NCBI GenBank assembly: GCA_029960065.1 | Contig: JASCOF010000005.1 | Coordinates: 124,001-188,000, forward strand | DNA from: Flavobacteriaceae bacterium PS02336 | GTDB taxonomy: Bacteria; Bacteroidota; Bacteroidia; Flavobacteriales; Flavobacteriaceae | Length of the DNA: 64,000 nucleotides | Reading direction: 5' to 3' | Shown here: piece by piece, positions 42,588 to 53,307 of the stretch | Layout of the letters: every line of letters begins with the position of its first letter | How positions within the stretch are numbered: the first letter of the stretch is position 1 | Translations under genes and position numbers: made by a program | Notes under the pieces: generated by a model | Told to the model about the DNA's origin: nothing | Databases searched by the model: none | The model's input: only the letters and a program-made list of their open reading frames with translations

Positions 42588-45356
42588 ATGAGAGTCTACT
42601 TGCTAATTATGTTGTTGTTCAGCGGAATATCTTTTGCGCAGAATACAATAACAGGTTCGGTTACAGATGGTAACAAACAATCAATTCCTGGTGCTAATAT
42701 TGTTGTTGTCGGAGAAAGCACTGGTACATCTACAGATTTCGACGGATCATTCAAATTGACAACCAATTCAAAACTGCCTCTTTCAATTAAGGTTTCTGCA
42801 GTAGGTTTTGAGTCAAAAACAATTAATGTTACTGCTGCAAATCAAAAAGTGAATGTAATTTTAAAAGATGAAGAAACTAAGCTGGATGAAATTGTAGTTT
42901 CGGCATCAAGGACTCCAGAAAGAGTAATTGAATCGCCGGTGACTATTGAGCGCATGGGGCTTCAAGAGATTAAAAACACCACGGCTGCTACTTTTTATGA
43001 TGGCTTGGAAAATTTAAAAGAGGTTAATTTTAACACCAGCAGTATTTCTTTCAAATCAATAAATACAAGAGGTTTTGCTACAGTTGCCAATACTCGTTTC
43101 ATGCAGTTGGTGGATGGAATGGATAATTCTTCTCCAGCGTTAAACTTTGTTTTGGGAAATCTTATTGGTGTTTCGGATATTGATGTTGCAAGTGTAGAGC
43201 TGCTTCCTGGAGCTTCTTCTGCTCTTTACGGAGCGAATGCTTTTAACGGGATTATGTTTATGACTAGTAAAAGTCCATTTACAAATGAAGGAATAAGTGT
43301 TTATTACAAATACGGACAAACTAGTCAAGATGCGGCGGGTACAAATGATTACAATGATTTTGGAATTAGAGCTGCTAAGGCTTTTACAAAACATTTTGCA
43401 ATGAAAGCGAATTTCACTTATATGGAAGCTAGTGAATGGATTGCGAATGATTCAAGAAGTATGACTGGAGGCTCTGTTGGGCACGCTATGAATCAGAATT
43501 ATGATGGGTTAAATATTTATGGTGACGAGGTGACAACTTTTATTCCGAATGTTGGGCAGGTTAGTAGAACAGGTTATCGTGAGCAGGACTTGACAGATAA
43601 TAAAGTTCAAAGTATGAAAGCTGATTTTAGTGCTCACATTAAACCTTGGGCAAATGATACGGAGTTTATTTTACAATATAAAATTGGTACAGGTAGTACA
43701 ATTTATCAAGGTGCAAATAGATATGCTTTGAAAGATTTCTTAATGCAGCAGGGTAAATTTGAGGTAAAAGGGAAAAACTTTTTTGGAAGAGTTTACTTTA
43801 CAAGTGAGGATGCTGGAAATTCTTATGATATGAGATTTGCGGCATGGAATGTTAACAGAGCGGCAAAATCAGATCAAGAATGGTTTACCAATTATGCAAC
43901 TGCTTATCAATATGCCGGTGCAGTTATGGGAACAAATGCTAATGAATCTGCAAATATTGCAAGAAACTTTGCAGATTATAATGTTTTACCAGCTCAGATT
44001 TCATTTATTCCTAAGCCAACAGGATCAGCAAGGTTTGAGCCAGGAAGTGCGCAGTTTAATAATGCTTTGGCGAATGTTGTGTCTAATCCTGATTTAACTC
44101 AAGGAGCAAAATTTATAGATCATTCAAAATTATACCATTCAGATGTGAATTATAATTTTAGAGATATAATTAAGTGGGCTGAAGTTCAAGTAGGAGGTTC
44201 TTGGAGAAAATATGTTATGGATTCTGAAGGGACAATCTTCACGGATTATGATGGTCCAATTGAATATAAAGAATACGGTGCTTATGCTCAATTGCAGAAA
44301 AAATTCTTAGATGATAGATTAAAGTTTACGGGATCATTACGTTATGATAAAAGCCAGAATTTTGATGGTAATATTTCTCCAAGAGTTTCTTTTGTTTATT
44401 CTGCAGGAGCTTCAAAGAATCATAATTTCAGATTGTCATATCAAACAGGTTTCCGTAACCCAACTACACAAGATCAATATATTGGTTTAGATTTAGGTCC
44501 ATTTGCTTTAATTGGATCAGCGCCAGAGAACTTAGATCGTTTTCAAGAAACAGTAAATGTTAGTGCGGGTGGACAAGCTGCGGGACACCCTGCAACAGTT
44601 AATATGTCAGGACAAAATGCTTATCGTAATGCATATACTGTATCTTCAGTTCAGGCTTTTGCAGCTTCTGGCAGTGCAGCAGATTTGCAGGTTGCTGATA
44701 TTGGTTTGGTAAAACCTGAACAGGTTCAAGCTTTTGAAGCAGGATATCGTACAGTAGTTCAAAATGACTTATCGGTAGATTTAAATGCTTACTATAATAT
44801 TTATAATGATTTTATGAATACGGCAAGGGTTATTTCTCCATATTATGGCACAGTTGGTACACCAGAATCTTATCAAGCTCTTGCTTTTGGAGATAGAAGA
44901 GTGTATCAGGTTTATACCAATACAACTGCTCAGATTTCTTCTTTTGGTTTTGGAGCTGGTTTATCTAAAAAAGTGTATAAAGATTTTGAAGTTGGAGTAA
45001 ATTATAATTATGCTCAGTTTAATTTTAATCAGGAAGATGATCCAGATTTCGTTGCTGGTTTCAATACTCCAAAACACAGGATTAAAGCTTCTTTAGGAAA
45101 TGCAAAAGTGATTAAAAATTTAGGTTTCAATGTTAATGTAAGATGGAATTCTGAGTATTTATGGGAGTCTTCTTTTGGAGACGGTATGATTCCAGAAAAC
45201 ACAGTTTTGGATGCTCAGATAAATTATGCACTTCCAAAATGGAAATCTGTTATTAAAGTTGGAGCTACAAACCTTTTTGGATCAGATTACCTTCAGGTTA
45301 TTGGGGCTGGTATGATTGGCCAGATGTGGTTTGCTTCTTGGACAATTAATCCATAA
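42588..45356 (+). CDS. TonB-dependent receptor with carboxypeptidase-regulatory domain
   Basis: 922-residue outer-membrane beta-barrel. A signal peptide ends GISFAQ. A carboxypeptidase-D-regulatory-like domain covers about residues 19-100 (ITGSVTDGNKQSIPGANIVV). The plug follows (about 100-240) with VVSASRTPERVIESPVTIER and the ALYGANAFNGIMFMTSKSP segment, then about 22 barrel strands to WFASWTINP. It may carry a ligand with energy from TonB. The ligand is not evident, since no SusD partner follows. The next gene, 84 nt away, is an SGNH lipoprotein hydrolase, suggesting lipid- or ester-bearing cargo. Confidence 0.93.
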   Translation: MRVYLLIMLLFSGISFAQNTITGSVTDGNKQSIPGANIVVVGESTGTSTDFDGSFKLTTNSKLPLSIKVSAVGFESKTINVTAANQKVNVILKDEETKLDEIVVSASRTPERVIESPVTIERMGLQEIKNTTAATFYDGLENLKEVNFNTSSISFKSINTRGFATVANTRFMQLVDGMDNSSPALNFVLGNLIGVSDIDVASVELLPGASSALYGANAFNGIMFMTSKSPFTNEGISVYYKYGQTSQDAAGTNDYNDFGIRAAKAFTKHFAMKANFTYMEASEWIANDSRSMTGGSVGHAMNQNYDGLNIYGDEVTTFIPNVGQVSRTGYREQDLTDNKVQSMKADFSAHIKPWANDTEFILQYKIGTGSTIYQGANRYALKDFLMQQGKFEVKGKNFFGRVYFTSEDAGNSYDMRFAAWNVNRAAKSDQEWFTNYATAYQYAGAVMGTNANESANIARNFADYNVLPAQISFIPKPTGSARFEPGSAQFNNALANVVSNPDLTQGAKFIDHSKLYHSDVNYNFRDIIKWAEVQVGGSWRKYVMDSEGTIFTDYDGPIEYKEYGAYAQLQKKFLDDRLKFTGSLRYDKSQNFDGNISPRVSFVYSAGASKNHNFRLSYQTGFRNPTTQDQYIGLDLGPFALIGSAPENLDRFQETVNVSAGGQAAGHPATVNMSGQNAYRNAYTVSSVQAFAASGSAADLQVADIGLVKPEQVQAFEAGYRTVVQNDLSVDLNAYYNIYNDFMNTARVISPYYGTVGTPESYQALAFGDRRVYQVYTNTTAQISSFGFGAGLSKKVYKDFEVGVNYNYAQFNFNQEDDPDFVAGFNTPKHRIKASLGNAKVIKNLGFNVNVRWNSEYLWESSFGDGMIPENTVLDAQINYALPKWKSVIKVGATNLFGSDYLQVIGAGMIGQMWFASWTINP

Positions 45357-45440
45357 GGGTAATTATTTATGTGAAATTGACATAACTTCTTTGGAGTTAT
45401 TTGTGAAAAATGAAGAGGTAATAATTTAAAAAGTACTAAC

Positions 45441-47012
45441 ATGAAAAAAAATATAAAATTGCTGTTATTGGTTTCTTTAACTTTTATGACGGCTTGTAAT
45501 AATGATGATAATGATGCGCCAGTTGAAGTTCCGGTAGTTCCTGGTTCGGCTGTTTTTACCAAATATATTGCTCTTGGAGATTCTTTTGCTGCGGGTTATA
45601 GCGATAATGCGCTGTTTAAAAAAGGACAGGAGAATTCGTATCCTAATATTTTGTCACAGCAATTTGCAGCGGCTGGAGGCGGCGCTTTTACGCAGCCGCT
45701 TACGAATGATAATATTGGAGGTTTGTTATTAGGAGGAAATGTAATCGCAGGAACTCGTCTATCTTTTGATGGGGCAACACAGACTCCGATAAATGTAGCA
45801 GGAAAACCAACAACAGAAGTAACTGCACATCTTACAGGTTCATTTGGTAATTTAGGTGTTCCGGGTGCAAAAAGTTTTCATTTATTAGCTGCGGGTTATG
45901 GTAATGTAGCTGGTGTGGCTACAGGTGCGGCGAATCCTTATTTTGCAAGGTTTTCAAGTGCTCCTTCAACGACAGTTTTGGCTGATGCTGTAGTGCAGAA
46001 CCCTACTTTTTTCTCCTTGTTTATTGGAGGAAATGATGTTTTGGCATATGCGACTTCTGGAGGAACAGGAAAAGATCAAACAGGAAATCCTAATCCAGCT
46101 ACTTACGGTTCAAATGATATTACAGATCCAGCGGTTTTTGCTTCTGTATATGGTAATTTAGTTACTGCGTTAACGGCGAAAGGAGCAAAAGGAGTTGTAG
46201 CAAATTTACCTTATATTACAGCGTTACCTCATTTTACAACAGTTCCTTACAATCCTTTAACTCCTAAAGTGATAGGAAAAAACAATGAAGCTGTTGGTGT
46301 AGCAACTATTAAAGCGCTTAATACACAGTTGTATGGACCATTAAAACAAGTGCTGACTGCTTTGAGTGCTGGAGATAGAATCAATTTGCTTTCTGAGACA
46401 GGTGCAAGTCCTTTATTAATAAAAGATGAGACGCTAACTAATTTATCTGCACAGTTAACTGCAGCATTTACACCAACATTGGGAGCGCAGAATGCAGCTT
46501 TTTATGGTGCTGTTTTCGGCCAGGCTAGACAGGCAAAATCTACTGATTTGGTTGTGCTTACAACTAGAGCAGATATTGGAACTGCTCCAACCGCGGCAAA
46601 TTCTGGAATTGGAATTGCGCCTCCGGCTCCACTAAATGCATTTGGAATATCGTACCCTTTGCAAGACAAACATGTTTTGATCCCAACTGAAATTGCAGAA
46701 GTTAAAAAAGCTACAGATGCTTACAACGTAACAATTGAAGCTATAGCTAAAGAAAAAGGATTGGCTTTTGTTGATACAAGAGCAACTTTAACGCAGTTAG
46801 CAAATGGTGGAATTAGATTTGGGAATTTTACAATGAGTTCTTCTTTTGCGACAGGCGGTGCTTTCTCTTTAGATGGAGTTCATCCAAGCGCAAGAGGTTA
46901 TGGGCTAATTGCTAATATTTTTATAGATGCTATAAATGCGACGTATGGTTCGACGCTTCGTCACGTTGATCTCGCTATTTATCCAATTCAATATCCAGCA
47001 ACAATACAATAA
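45441..47012 (+). CDS. SGNH/GDSL hydrolase-family lipoprotein
   Basis: 523 residues. The lipoprotein signal has its Cys in LTFMTACNNDD (about residue 19). SGNH blocks: block I IALGDSFAAGYSD (Ser nucleophile), block II around NLGVPGAKS, block III FIGGNDVLAYA (Asn), and block V DGVHPSARGY (Asp-His). These make an esterase/lipase likely. The 523-residue length is larger than core SGNH enzymes because of Ala/Gly/Thr-rich insertions. It follows the TonB receptor by 84 nt and is probably co-expressed. A terminator follows at 47032-47069. Confidence 0.9.
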   Translation: MKKNIKLLLLVSLTFMTACNNDDNDAPVEVPVVPGSAVFTKYIALGDSFAAGYSDNALFKKGQENSYPNILSQQFAAAGGGAFTQPLTNDNIGGLLLGGNVIAGTRLSFDGATQTPINVAGKPTTEVTAHLTGSFGNLGVPGAKSFHLLAAGYGNVAGVATGAANPYFARFSSAPSTTVLADAVVQNPTFFSLFIGGNDVLAYATSGGTGKDQTGNPNPATYGSNDITDPAVFASVYGNLVTALTAKGAKGVVANLPYITALPHFTTVPYNPLTPKVIGKNNEAVGVATIKALNTQLYGPLKQVLTALSAGDRINLLSETGASPLLIKDETLTNLSAQLTAAFTPTLGAQNAAFYGAVFGQARQAKSTDLVVLTTRADIGTAPTAANSGIGIAPPAPLNAFGISYPLQDKHVLIPTEIAEVKKATDAYNVTIEAIAKEKGLAFVDTRATLTQLANGGIRFGNFTMSSSFATGGAFSLDGVHPSARGYGLIANIFIDAINATYGSTLRHVDLAIYPIQYPATIQ

Positions 47013-47031
47013 TGATTTAAAAAAATAGAGT

Positions 47032-47069
47032 AAAAAACCGCTCATTATATAAATATGAAGCGGTTTTTT
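47032..47069 (+). terminator. Terminator after the SGNH gene
   Basis: AAAAAACCGCT pairs with AGCGGTTTTTT, with a TCATTATA/TATGA-type inner stem and a T tail. Confidence 0.85.
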
Positions 47070-47155
47070 TATTTGCTAAAAAAATGCTGTTTTTGTTATT
47101 TTTTGGGTCAGTTTTATGAATCAAACAAAATCATGCTATTTTTTATGAAAAAAAA

Positions 47156-47186
47156 ATTGATTTTATATTTTAAAAAATTATCTTTG
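47156..47186 (+). promoter_or_regulatory. Promoter of atpD
   Basis: ATTG (47156-47159) and TATCTTTG (47179-47186) are separated by 19 nt, a textbook flavobacterial -33/-7 pair. The ATG at 47248 would have about a 55-nt leader. Confidence 0.75.
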
Positions 47187-47244
47187 CGCTCTGAAAAAAG
47201 AGGTATTTTCGATAAACCTAAATAGCTATTTAATAAATACATAA

Positions 47245-48759
<1,515 letters not shown>

Positions 48760-48764
48760 TAATA

Positions 48765-48834
48765 TTGGTTGTTAGTTGTTAGTTGTCAGTTGTTAGAAAG
48801 CAACCATCAACCATCAACCATCAACTATTAACTA
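48765..48834. repeat. Word-built palindrome between atpD and atpC
   Basis: The left side reiterates TTAGTTG (GTTGTTAGTTGTTAGTTGTC from 48768), and the right side reiterates CAACCAT (CAACCATCAACCATCAACCA from 48801), giving a long imperfect hairpin. It begins 5 nt after the atpD stop and ends 8 nt before the atpC start. It may set the relative yield of beta and epsilon, though that is inference. Confidence 0.8.
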
Positions 48835-48842
48835 AAAAAAAT

Positions 48843-49124
48843 ATGATTTTAGAAATAGTATCACCAGAAGCGAAATTATTTTCAGGAGAAGTAACTTCGG
48901 TTACGCTGCCAGGAGTTGATGGAAGCTTTCAGATTTTGAATCATCACGCGCCGATTGTTTCTATTTTAGAAAAAGGAACAATTAAAATTGCAGCTCCAAG
49001 CTTCAGTTTTTCTAAGGAAGCAGCTGATAAATTCACGAAAGTTAATGACCAAACTTATACTTTAGAGATTAAGTCAGGAACTATCGAGATGAAAAACAAT
49101 AAAATAATTGTTTTAGTTGACTAA
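48843..49124 (+). CDS. atpC: ATP synthase F1 subunit epsilon
   Basis: 93 residues from the ATG at 48843 (MILEIVSPEAKLFSGEVTSV). A longer frame to 48783 would translate the repeat and is rejected. The beta-sandwich N-terminal domain has LPGVDGSFQILNHHAPIVSIL, the family hallmark. The C-terminal two-helix inhibitory arm of longer epsilon subunits is missing, as in other short epsilon subunits, so regulation of ATP hydrolysis by that arm is unlikely. A terminator follows at 49143-49175. Confidence 0.96.
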   Translation: MILEIVSPEAKLFSGEVTSVTLPGVDGSFQILNHHAPIVSILEKGTIKIAAPSFSFSKEAADKFTKVNDQTYTLEIKSGTIEMKNNKIIVLVD

Positions 49125-49142
49125 GACATTTTATGTATAAAC

Positions 49143-49175
49143 AAAAAGCCAGACAGTATTTGTCTGGCTTTTTTT
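49143..49175 (+). terminator. Terminator after atpC
   Basis: AAAAAGCCAGACA pairs with TGTCTGGCTTTTTTT around a 5-nt loop. Confidence 0.92.
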
Positions 49176-49314
49176 ATTTTTTTACTTTTGAAGTATTAAA
49201 ATCTCTTTATAAAATATTGATTCTTATTGTAAAAGCTCAGTAAGCTTTTATGTTTACGCTTTGTCGATCTGATAAAGTGCAAATTATTTATGTCAAATTT
49301 TATAAAGAATATCT

Positions 49315-49953
49315 ATGAAAAACATATCAAAAGTTGCCGTTTTAGGCGGCGGCGGGCGAACTGGCAAATTTCTTGTAAACCAGCTGCTGGAAAAAGGATT
49401 TGCTGTAAAACTTCTACTTAGAAATCCAGAAAATTTCGAAATTCAGAATAGTAAAATCGAAATTATTAAAGGTGATGCTCTCATTTTTGAAAACATACAA
49501 TTATTACTAAAAGATTCGCAGGCAGTTGTCAGTACAATTGGGCAGAGAAAAGACGAGCCCTTGGTTGCTAGTGAAGTGACAAAAAATATTTTGAAGGCAA
49601 TGAAAGAATATGAAATTGATCGTTATGTTTTACTTGCTGGACTTAATATTGATACTCCATCCGATAAAAAAAGCCCTAAAACCATTATGGCAACTGATTG
49701 GATGAAGACTAATTTTCCGATAATTCAGCAGGATCGACAAAAAGCATATACCTTTTTAGAAGAGAGTAATGTAAGTTGGACTCAGGTTCGTGTTCCGTTT
49801 ATCGAATTCGATGATAAAAATTTTGAGATAGCAGTTAGTCTTACAGACTGTTTAGGAGATAAAATAACCGCTTTAGCTATTGCAAAATTCATAGTTAAAG
49901 AAATGATTGATTCTAAATATACCAGAGAATCGCCTTTTATTAGTGGATTATAA
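49315..49953 (+). CDS. NAD(P)-binding SDR-type protein
   Basis: 212 residues. The N-terminal Rossmann glycine motif is LGGGGRTGKFLVNQL, followed by VKLLLRNPENF, typical of atypical short-chain dehydrogenases of the NmrA/biliverdin-reductase-B-like group. VVSTIGQRKDEP and YVLLAGLNIDTPS follow. There is no canonical YxxxK catalytic pair, so it may be a redox sensor or a flavin/NADPH-handling protein. It stands alone, with a terminator at 49966-49994. Confidence 0.8.
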   Translation: MKNISKVAVLGGGGRTGKFLVNQLLEKGFAVKLLLRNPENFEIQNSKIEIIKGDALIFENIQLLLKDSQAVVSTIGQRKDEPLVASEVTKNILKAMKEYEIDRYVLLAGLNIDTPSDKKSPKTIMATDWMKTNFPIIQQDRQKAYTFLEESNVSWTQVRVPFIEFDDKNFEIAVSLTDCLGDKITALAIAKFIVKEMIDSKYTRESPFISGL

Positions 49954-49965
49954 AAGTTAAACTTG

Positions 49966-49994
49966 AAAACAGCGGATTGAATATCCGCTGTTTT
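49966..49994 (+). terminator. Terminator after the NAD(P)-binding gene
   Basis: AAAACAGCGGAT pairs with ATCCGCTGTTTT. It sits just upstream of the BioF-like start. Confidence 0.85.
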
Positions 49995-50028
49995 GTTTTG
50001 TAAAACTTCAATTTTGTACTTTTACTTT

Positions 50029-51165
50029 ATGAAACTACCTGAAAATCTAAACCAGAAATTAGAAAATAGTAAACGAATAAATACCTTTCGTAAACTGCCT
50101 GCGTTTAATAATCTGATTGATTTTTCTTCTAATGATTATATTGGATTTTCGAAATCGGAAACTATTTTTAGGAATGTGCATGCTTATTTATTGGAAAATG
50201 AAATTATCCAAAATGGCGCTACTGGTTCAAGAGGTGTTTCAGGAAATCATTTGCTTTATCCAATTACAGAGGATTTTATAGCGCATTTTCATGATGTAGA
50301 AACGGCTTTAATTTTTAATTCGGGTTATGATGCCAATATTGGTTTTTTTAGCGCTGTTCCGCAAGAAAATGATGTTGTTTTGTATGATGAATTATGTCAC
50401 GCGTCAATAAAAGATGGAATTGCTATTTCACGAGCGAAATCGTATCAATTTATACACAATGATTTTGAAGACTTGGAACAGTTTATTCTAAAATTTTCAT
50501 CTTCTACTATTTATATTGTAACAGAAAGCATTTTTTCAATGGATGGAGATAGTCCAAATTTGGAGGAGTTAATTTTACTTTCTGAAAAATATAACTGCTT
50601 TTTAGTTATTGATGAAGCCCATGCACTTGGTGTCTTTGGAGAAAAAGGAGAAGGTCTTATTCAGTATTTACAATTACATAGTAGAGTTTTTGCACGTATT
50701 GTAAGTTTTGGAAAAGCTATGGGATGCCATGGAGCAGCAGTTTTAGGAAGTAGTGATCTTCGGGATTATCTAATTAATTTTGCCCAAAGCTTTATTTATA
50801 CAACTGCTTTGTCTCCTCATGCTGTTGCGACAATTTTTATGGCTTATCAGCAGTTGGAAATCGAAAAAGAGACTATTGAAAAGCTTCGTCAGAATATTGT
50901 CTTTTTTAATCGGCAAAAAAACTTATTAGGATTAAAACCAATGTTCGTTCATAGTAAGTCTACTATACATTCTGCTATTGTTCTAGGAAATGAAAACATA
51001 AAAAAACTGGTGCAGGAACTTCAAGATAAAGGGTTTGATGTGCAATCTATTCTTTCTCCGATTGTTCCAGAGGGTCAGGAACGACTTCGTTTTTGTATTC
51101 ATAGTTATAATTCGCAAGAAGAAATTAATGAGGTTTTAGAATTAGTTAGAGACTTTGTTTTTTAA
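50029..51165 (+). CDS. bioF: 8-amino-7-oxononanoate synthase-like PLP enzyme
   Basis: Alpha-oxoamine synthase family, pyridoxal-phosphate dependent, expected to make the biotin precursor 8-amino-7-oxononanoate from a pimeloyl thioester and alanine. 378 residues from the ATG at 50029. Visible: FSSNDYIGFSKSE, GATGSRGVSGNHLLYP, IDEAHALGVFGEKGEG (PLP-binding Asp and His), and the Schiff-base lysine in VSFGKAMGCHGAAVLG (about residue 228). The C-terminal RLRFCIHSYNSQEEI also fits. No other bio genes adjoin it, so a related 2-amino-3-ketobutyrate CoA ligase cannot be fully excluded. Confidence 0.82.
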   Translation: MKLPENLNQKLENSKRINTFRKLPAFNNLIDFSSNDYIGFSKSETIFRNVHAYLLENEIIQNGATGSRGVSGNHLLYPITEDFIAHFHDVETALIFNSGYDANIGFFSAVPQENDVVLYDELCHASIKDGIAISRAKSYQFIHNDFEDLEQFILKFSSSTIYIVTESIFSMDGDSPNLEELILLSEKYNCFLVIDEAHALGVFGEKGEGLIQYLQLHSRVFARIVSFGKAMGCHGAAVLGSSDLRDYLINFAQSFIYTTALSPHAVATIFMAYQQLEIEKETIEKLRQNIVFFNRQKNLLGLKPMFVHSKSTIHSAIVLGNENIKKLVQELQDKGFDVQSILSPIVPEGQERLRFCIHSYNSQEEINEVLELVRDFVF

Positions 51166-51270
51166 ATTCCGATTTTCTTCAAAAATCCTAAATTAAAAAA
51201 AAGAGCACAGTTTTTTGTAACGTTTTGTTTATTCGATTACTTACAAGTTGTAATCAAATAAAAACCACTC

Positions 51271-52134
51271 ATGAAAACTAGATTTCAATTTATATTTACT
51301 GTATTTGCATTTTTTCTTGTCTGTAAAATTGCAGCCCAGGCTAAAACTTCAAAATTAGAAAATTCACTTCTTTGGGAAATTTCAGGAAAAGGTCTTAAAA
51401 AGCCATCTTACTTATTCGGAACAATTCATATGATTTGTTCAAAAGATTATTTTTTGTCCGAAAAAACGAAAAAAGCATTTGATAAATCAGAAAAATTATA
51501 CTTAGAAATCAATTTTACGGATCCTAACGAAATGAGTCAGATGCAGCAATTAGCAATGGGAAAAGAACCGCTTAGTAAGAGATTAAGTCCAGAGCAGTTA
51601 GCCAAATTAGATTCCATTTTAAAAGAAACAACCGGAATGAGTGTACAACAGGTCGACAGTTTTAGTCTTCTGACAGTTTTGAGTCTTATTTCTATCAAAA
51701 GCTTCGGTTGTACCGATCTTAAGTTTTATGAAATGGAGTTTTCGGGCTTAGCAAAAGAGAAGAATATAACAATTTCGGGTCTTGAAACAGTTAAGGCACA
51801 ATTCGAAATTCTTGAAAACGCATATTCAAATGATGAGATTTTAAAACTTTTGGAAGAATCAACTACGGAAGAAACCATAGAATTAGTACAAGCTTATAAA
51901 TCTGAAAATATTGAGGATATGTATTCCTTAACTACAGACCTAAAAGTAACAAGTGAAAAAACTAAAAAACAGATTCTTGATGGTAGAAATATAAGCTGGG
52001 TAAAAGCAATGCCAGAACTTATGAATCAAAACAGCGTTTTCTTTGCTGTTGGGGCAGGACATTTAGGAGGGGAATATGGTGTTATTAACTTATTGAGAAA
52101 AGAAGGTTATACTGTGAAACCAATATTGAACTAG
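51271..52134 (+). CDS. TraB/GumN family protein
   Basis: 287 residues. A signal peptide ends KIAAQ. The TraB/GumN (Tiki-like) motifs are YLFGTIHMIC near the N-terminus and FFAVGAGHLGGEYGVINLL near the C-terminus, with a mid LEINFTDPNEMS Glu region. Some members of this fold are metalloproteases, but the bacterial family is mostly untested. It is probably periplasmic or envelope-bound. It is only 7 nt upstream of the ECF sigma gene, so it may be co-transcribed and reflect envelope-stress control. Confidence 0.88.
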   Translation: MKTRFQFIFTVFAFFLVCKIAAQAKTSKLENSLLWEISGKGLKKPSYLFGTIHMICSKDYFLSEKTKKAFDKSEKLYLEINFTDPNEMSQMQQLAMGKEPLSKRLSPEQLAKLDSILKETTGMSVQQVDSFSLLTVLSLISIKSFGCTDLKFYEMEFSGLAKEKNITISGLETVKAQFEILENAYSNDEILKLLEESTTEETIELVQAYKSENIEDMYSLTTDLKVTSEKTKKQILDGRNISWVKAMPELMNQNSVFFAVGAGHLGGEYGVINLLRKEGYTVKPILN

Positions 52135-52141
52135 AACTATT

Positions 52142-52645
52142 TTGAAAGAGAAAGAAAAAGAGTTTTTAAACCGGATAGAAAGTCATAAAGGAATTTTGTA
52201 CAAAGTCTCAAAAATGTACATGGACAATAATGACGATCAGCAGGATCTATTTCAGGAAATTGTATGCCAGCTTTGGAAATCATATGATACCTTTCGAAAT
52301 GAAAGTCAGTTTTCGACCTGGATGTATAGGGTTGCTATTAATACGGCTATCGTTTTTTTAAGGAAAGAGAAGAGGAAAGTAGACAAATACGAAATCGCAT
52401 CAGAAAATATCAAAGAGGATGAAAGTGATTCTCATGTTAAAGAAAGTCAGCTGGAGCATTTTTATAAAGCAGTCCATAAACTGGAGAAGATAGATAAAGC
52501 TATTATTTTCTATCAATTAGAAGGGTTTTCACATAAGGAAATAGGCGAAAATCTAGGAATATCCGAAGGAAATGCACGGGTAAAATTAAATAGGGCCAAA
52601 GAGAAATTAAAAGAAATAATTAAAAATCAAGGATATGGATTTTAA
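52142..52645 (+). CDS. ECF-type RNA polymerase sigma factor
   Basis: 167 residues. Sigma region 2 lies at about residues 15-80 (DDQQDLFQEIVCQLWKSYDTF and FSTWMYRVAINTAIVFLRK). Region 4 lies at about 105-162 with the helix-turn-helix EGFSHKEIGENLGISEGNARVKLNRAKEK shortened here to key residues. The start appears to be TTG at 52142, because the next in-frame ATG would remove most of helix 1. It lies 7 nt after the TraB/GumN gene and overlaps the following membrane gene by 11 nt, as expected for a sigma/anti-sigma pair. Confidence 0.9.
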   Translation: MKEKEKEFLNRIESHKGILYKVSKMYMDNNDDQQDLFQEIVCQLWKSYDTFRNESQFSTWMYRVAINTAIVFLRKEKRKVDKYEIASENIKEDESDSHVKESQLEHFYKAVHKLEKIDKAIIFYQLEGFSHKEIGENLGISEGNARVKLNRAKEKLKEIIKNQGYGF

Positions 52646-53249
52646 CGATATACAAAACGCATGGAATAATGAAAAACCTGAAAATGTTATTCTGCCAAAA
52701 AACTTAGAGAAAATTCAGTCGGCGAATACTCCGCTGGATAAAATTCGAAAAAATTTAAAAATTGAATTTATTTACCAAATAATCTCAATTACTTTAATTG
52801 GAATTGTGCCTTTGTTATTTGGCTTTTCTCCTAAAATGACTTTTTTTTATTATTTGCTTTTTAGTCTGTTTGTGGCCGTTTGCGTTTATTATTTAACGAA
52901 GCTTTATTTTTTTTACAAAAGATTGAATAAAATAACTTTGACAACAAAAGATAGTTTGTACGAAACCTATTTTGATATACGATTAAATATGGAACTGTAT
53001 AAAACGTTTGGATTTGCATTAACGCCGTTTTTAGTCTTGTATTTACTGGGGTTTTACTACTATAAATTTTCTAAAATTCCAGGTTTCTATGATTTGGATT
53101 TTTCTAACAGTGAGTTAATCGGATTCTTTTTAATCGTAGTTTTTGTGGTTCTTTCTATGGGGATTTCCCTAGAATGGTGGGTACATCACTTTTATGGTAA
53201 ATTTGCAAAAGAGATTAAAAAAGTAATTGATGAATTAAAAGAAGAATAA
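52635..53249 (+). CDS. Membrane protein, putative anti-sigma partner
   Basis: 204 residues. A soluble N-terminal part of about 50 residues (MDFNDIQNAWNNEKPENVIL) precedes four membrane helices (about residues 46-64, 67-91, 125-145 and 160-182). It overlaps the ECF sigma gene by 11 nt, so the two are translationally coupled. Many Bacteroidota ECF factors are controlled by a membrane protein encoded just downstream, so an anti-sigma role is the best inference. No zinc anti-sigma motif (HxxxCxxC) is visible. A strong terminator follows. Confidence 0.75.
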   Translation: MDFNDIQNAWNNEKPENVILPKNLEKIQSANTPLDKIRKNLKIEFIYQIISITLIGIVPLLFGFSPKMTFFYYLLFSLFVAVCVYYLTKLYFFYKRLNKITLTTKDSLYETYFDIRLNMELYKTFGFALTPFLVLYLLGFYYYKFSKIPGFYDLDFSNSELIGFFLIVVFVVLSMGISLEWWVHHFYGKFAKEIKKVIDELKEE

Positions 53250-53288
53250 AAATATAAAGCCCATCAAAACTGATGGGCTTTATATTTT
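53250..53288. terminator. Bidirectional terminator between sigma operon and surface gene
   Basis: AAATATAAAGCCCATCA pairs with TGATGGGCTTTATATTTT around a 4-nt loop. It serves convergent transcription units. Confidence 0.9.
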
Positions 53289-53307
53289 ATAATAATCGAA
53301 ACAAGTA

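Noticed and set aside
48783-48842. N-terminal extension of AtpC
   Set aside because: It would translate the TTAGTTG/CAACCAT hairpin; MILEIVSPEAKLFSG is the normal epsilon start.
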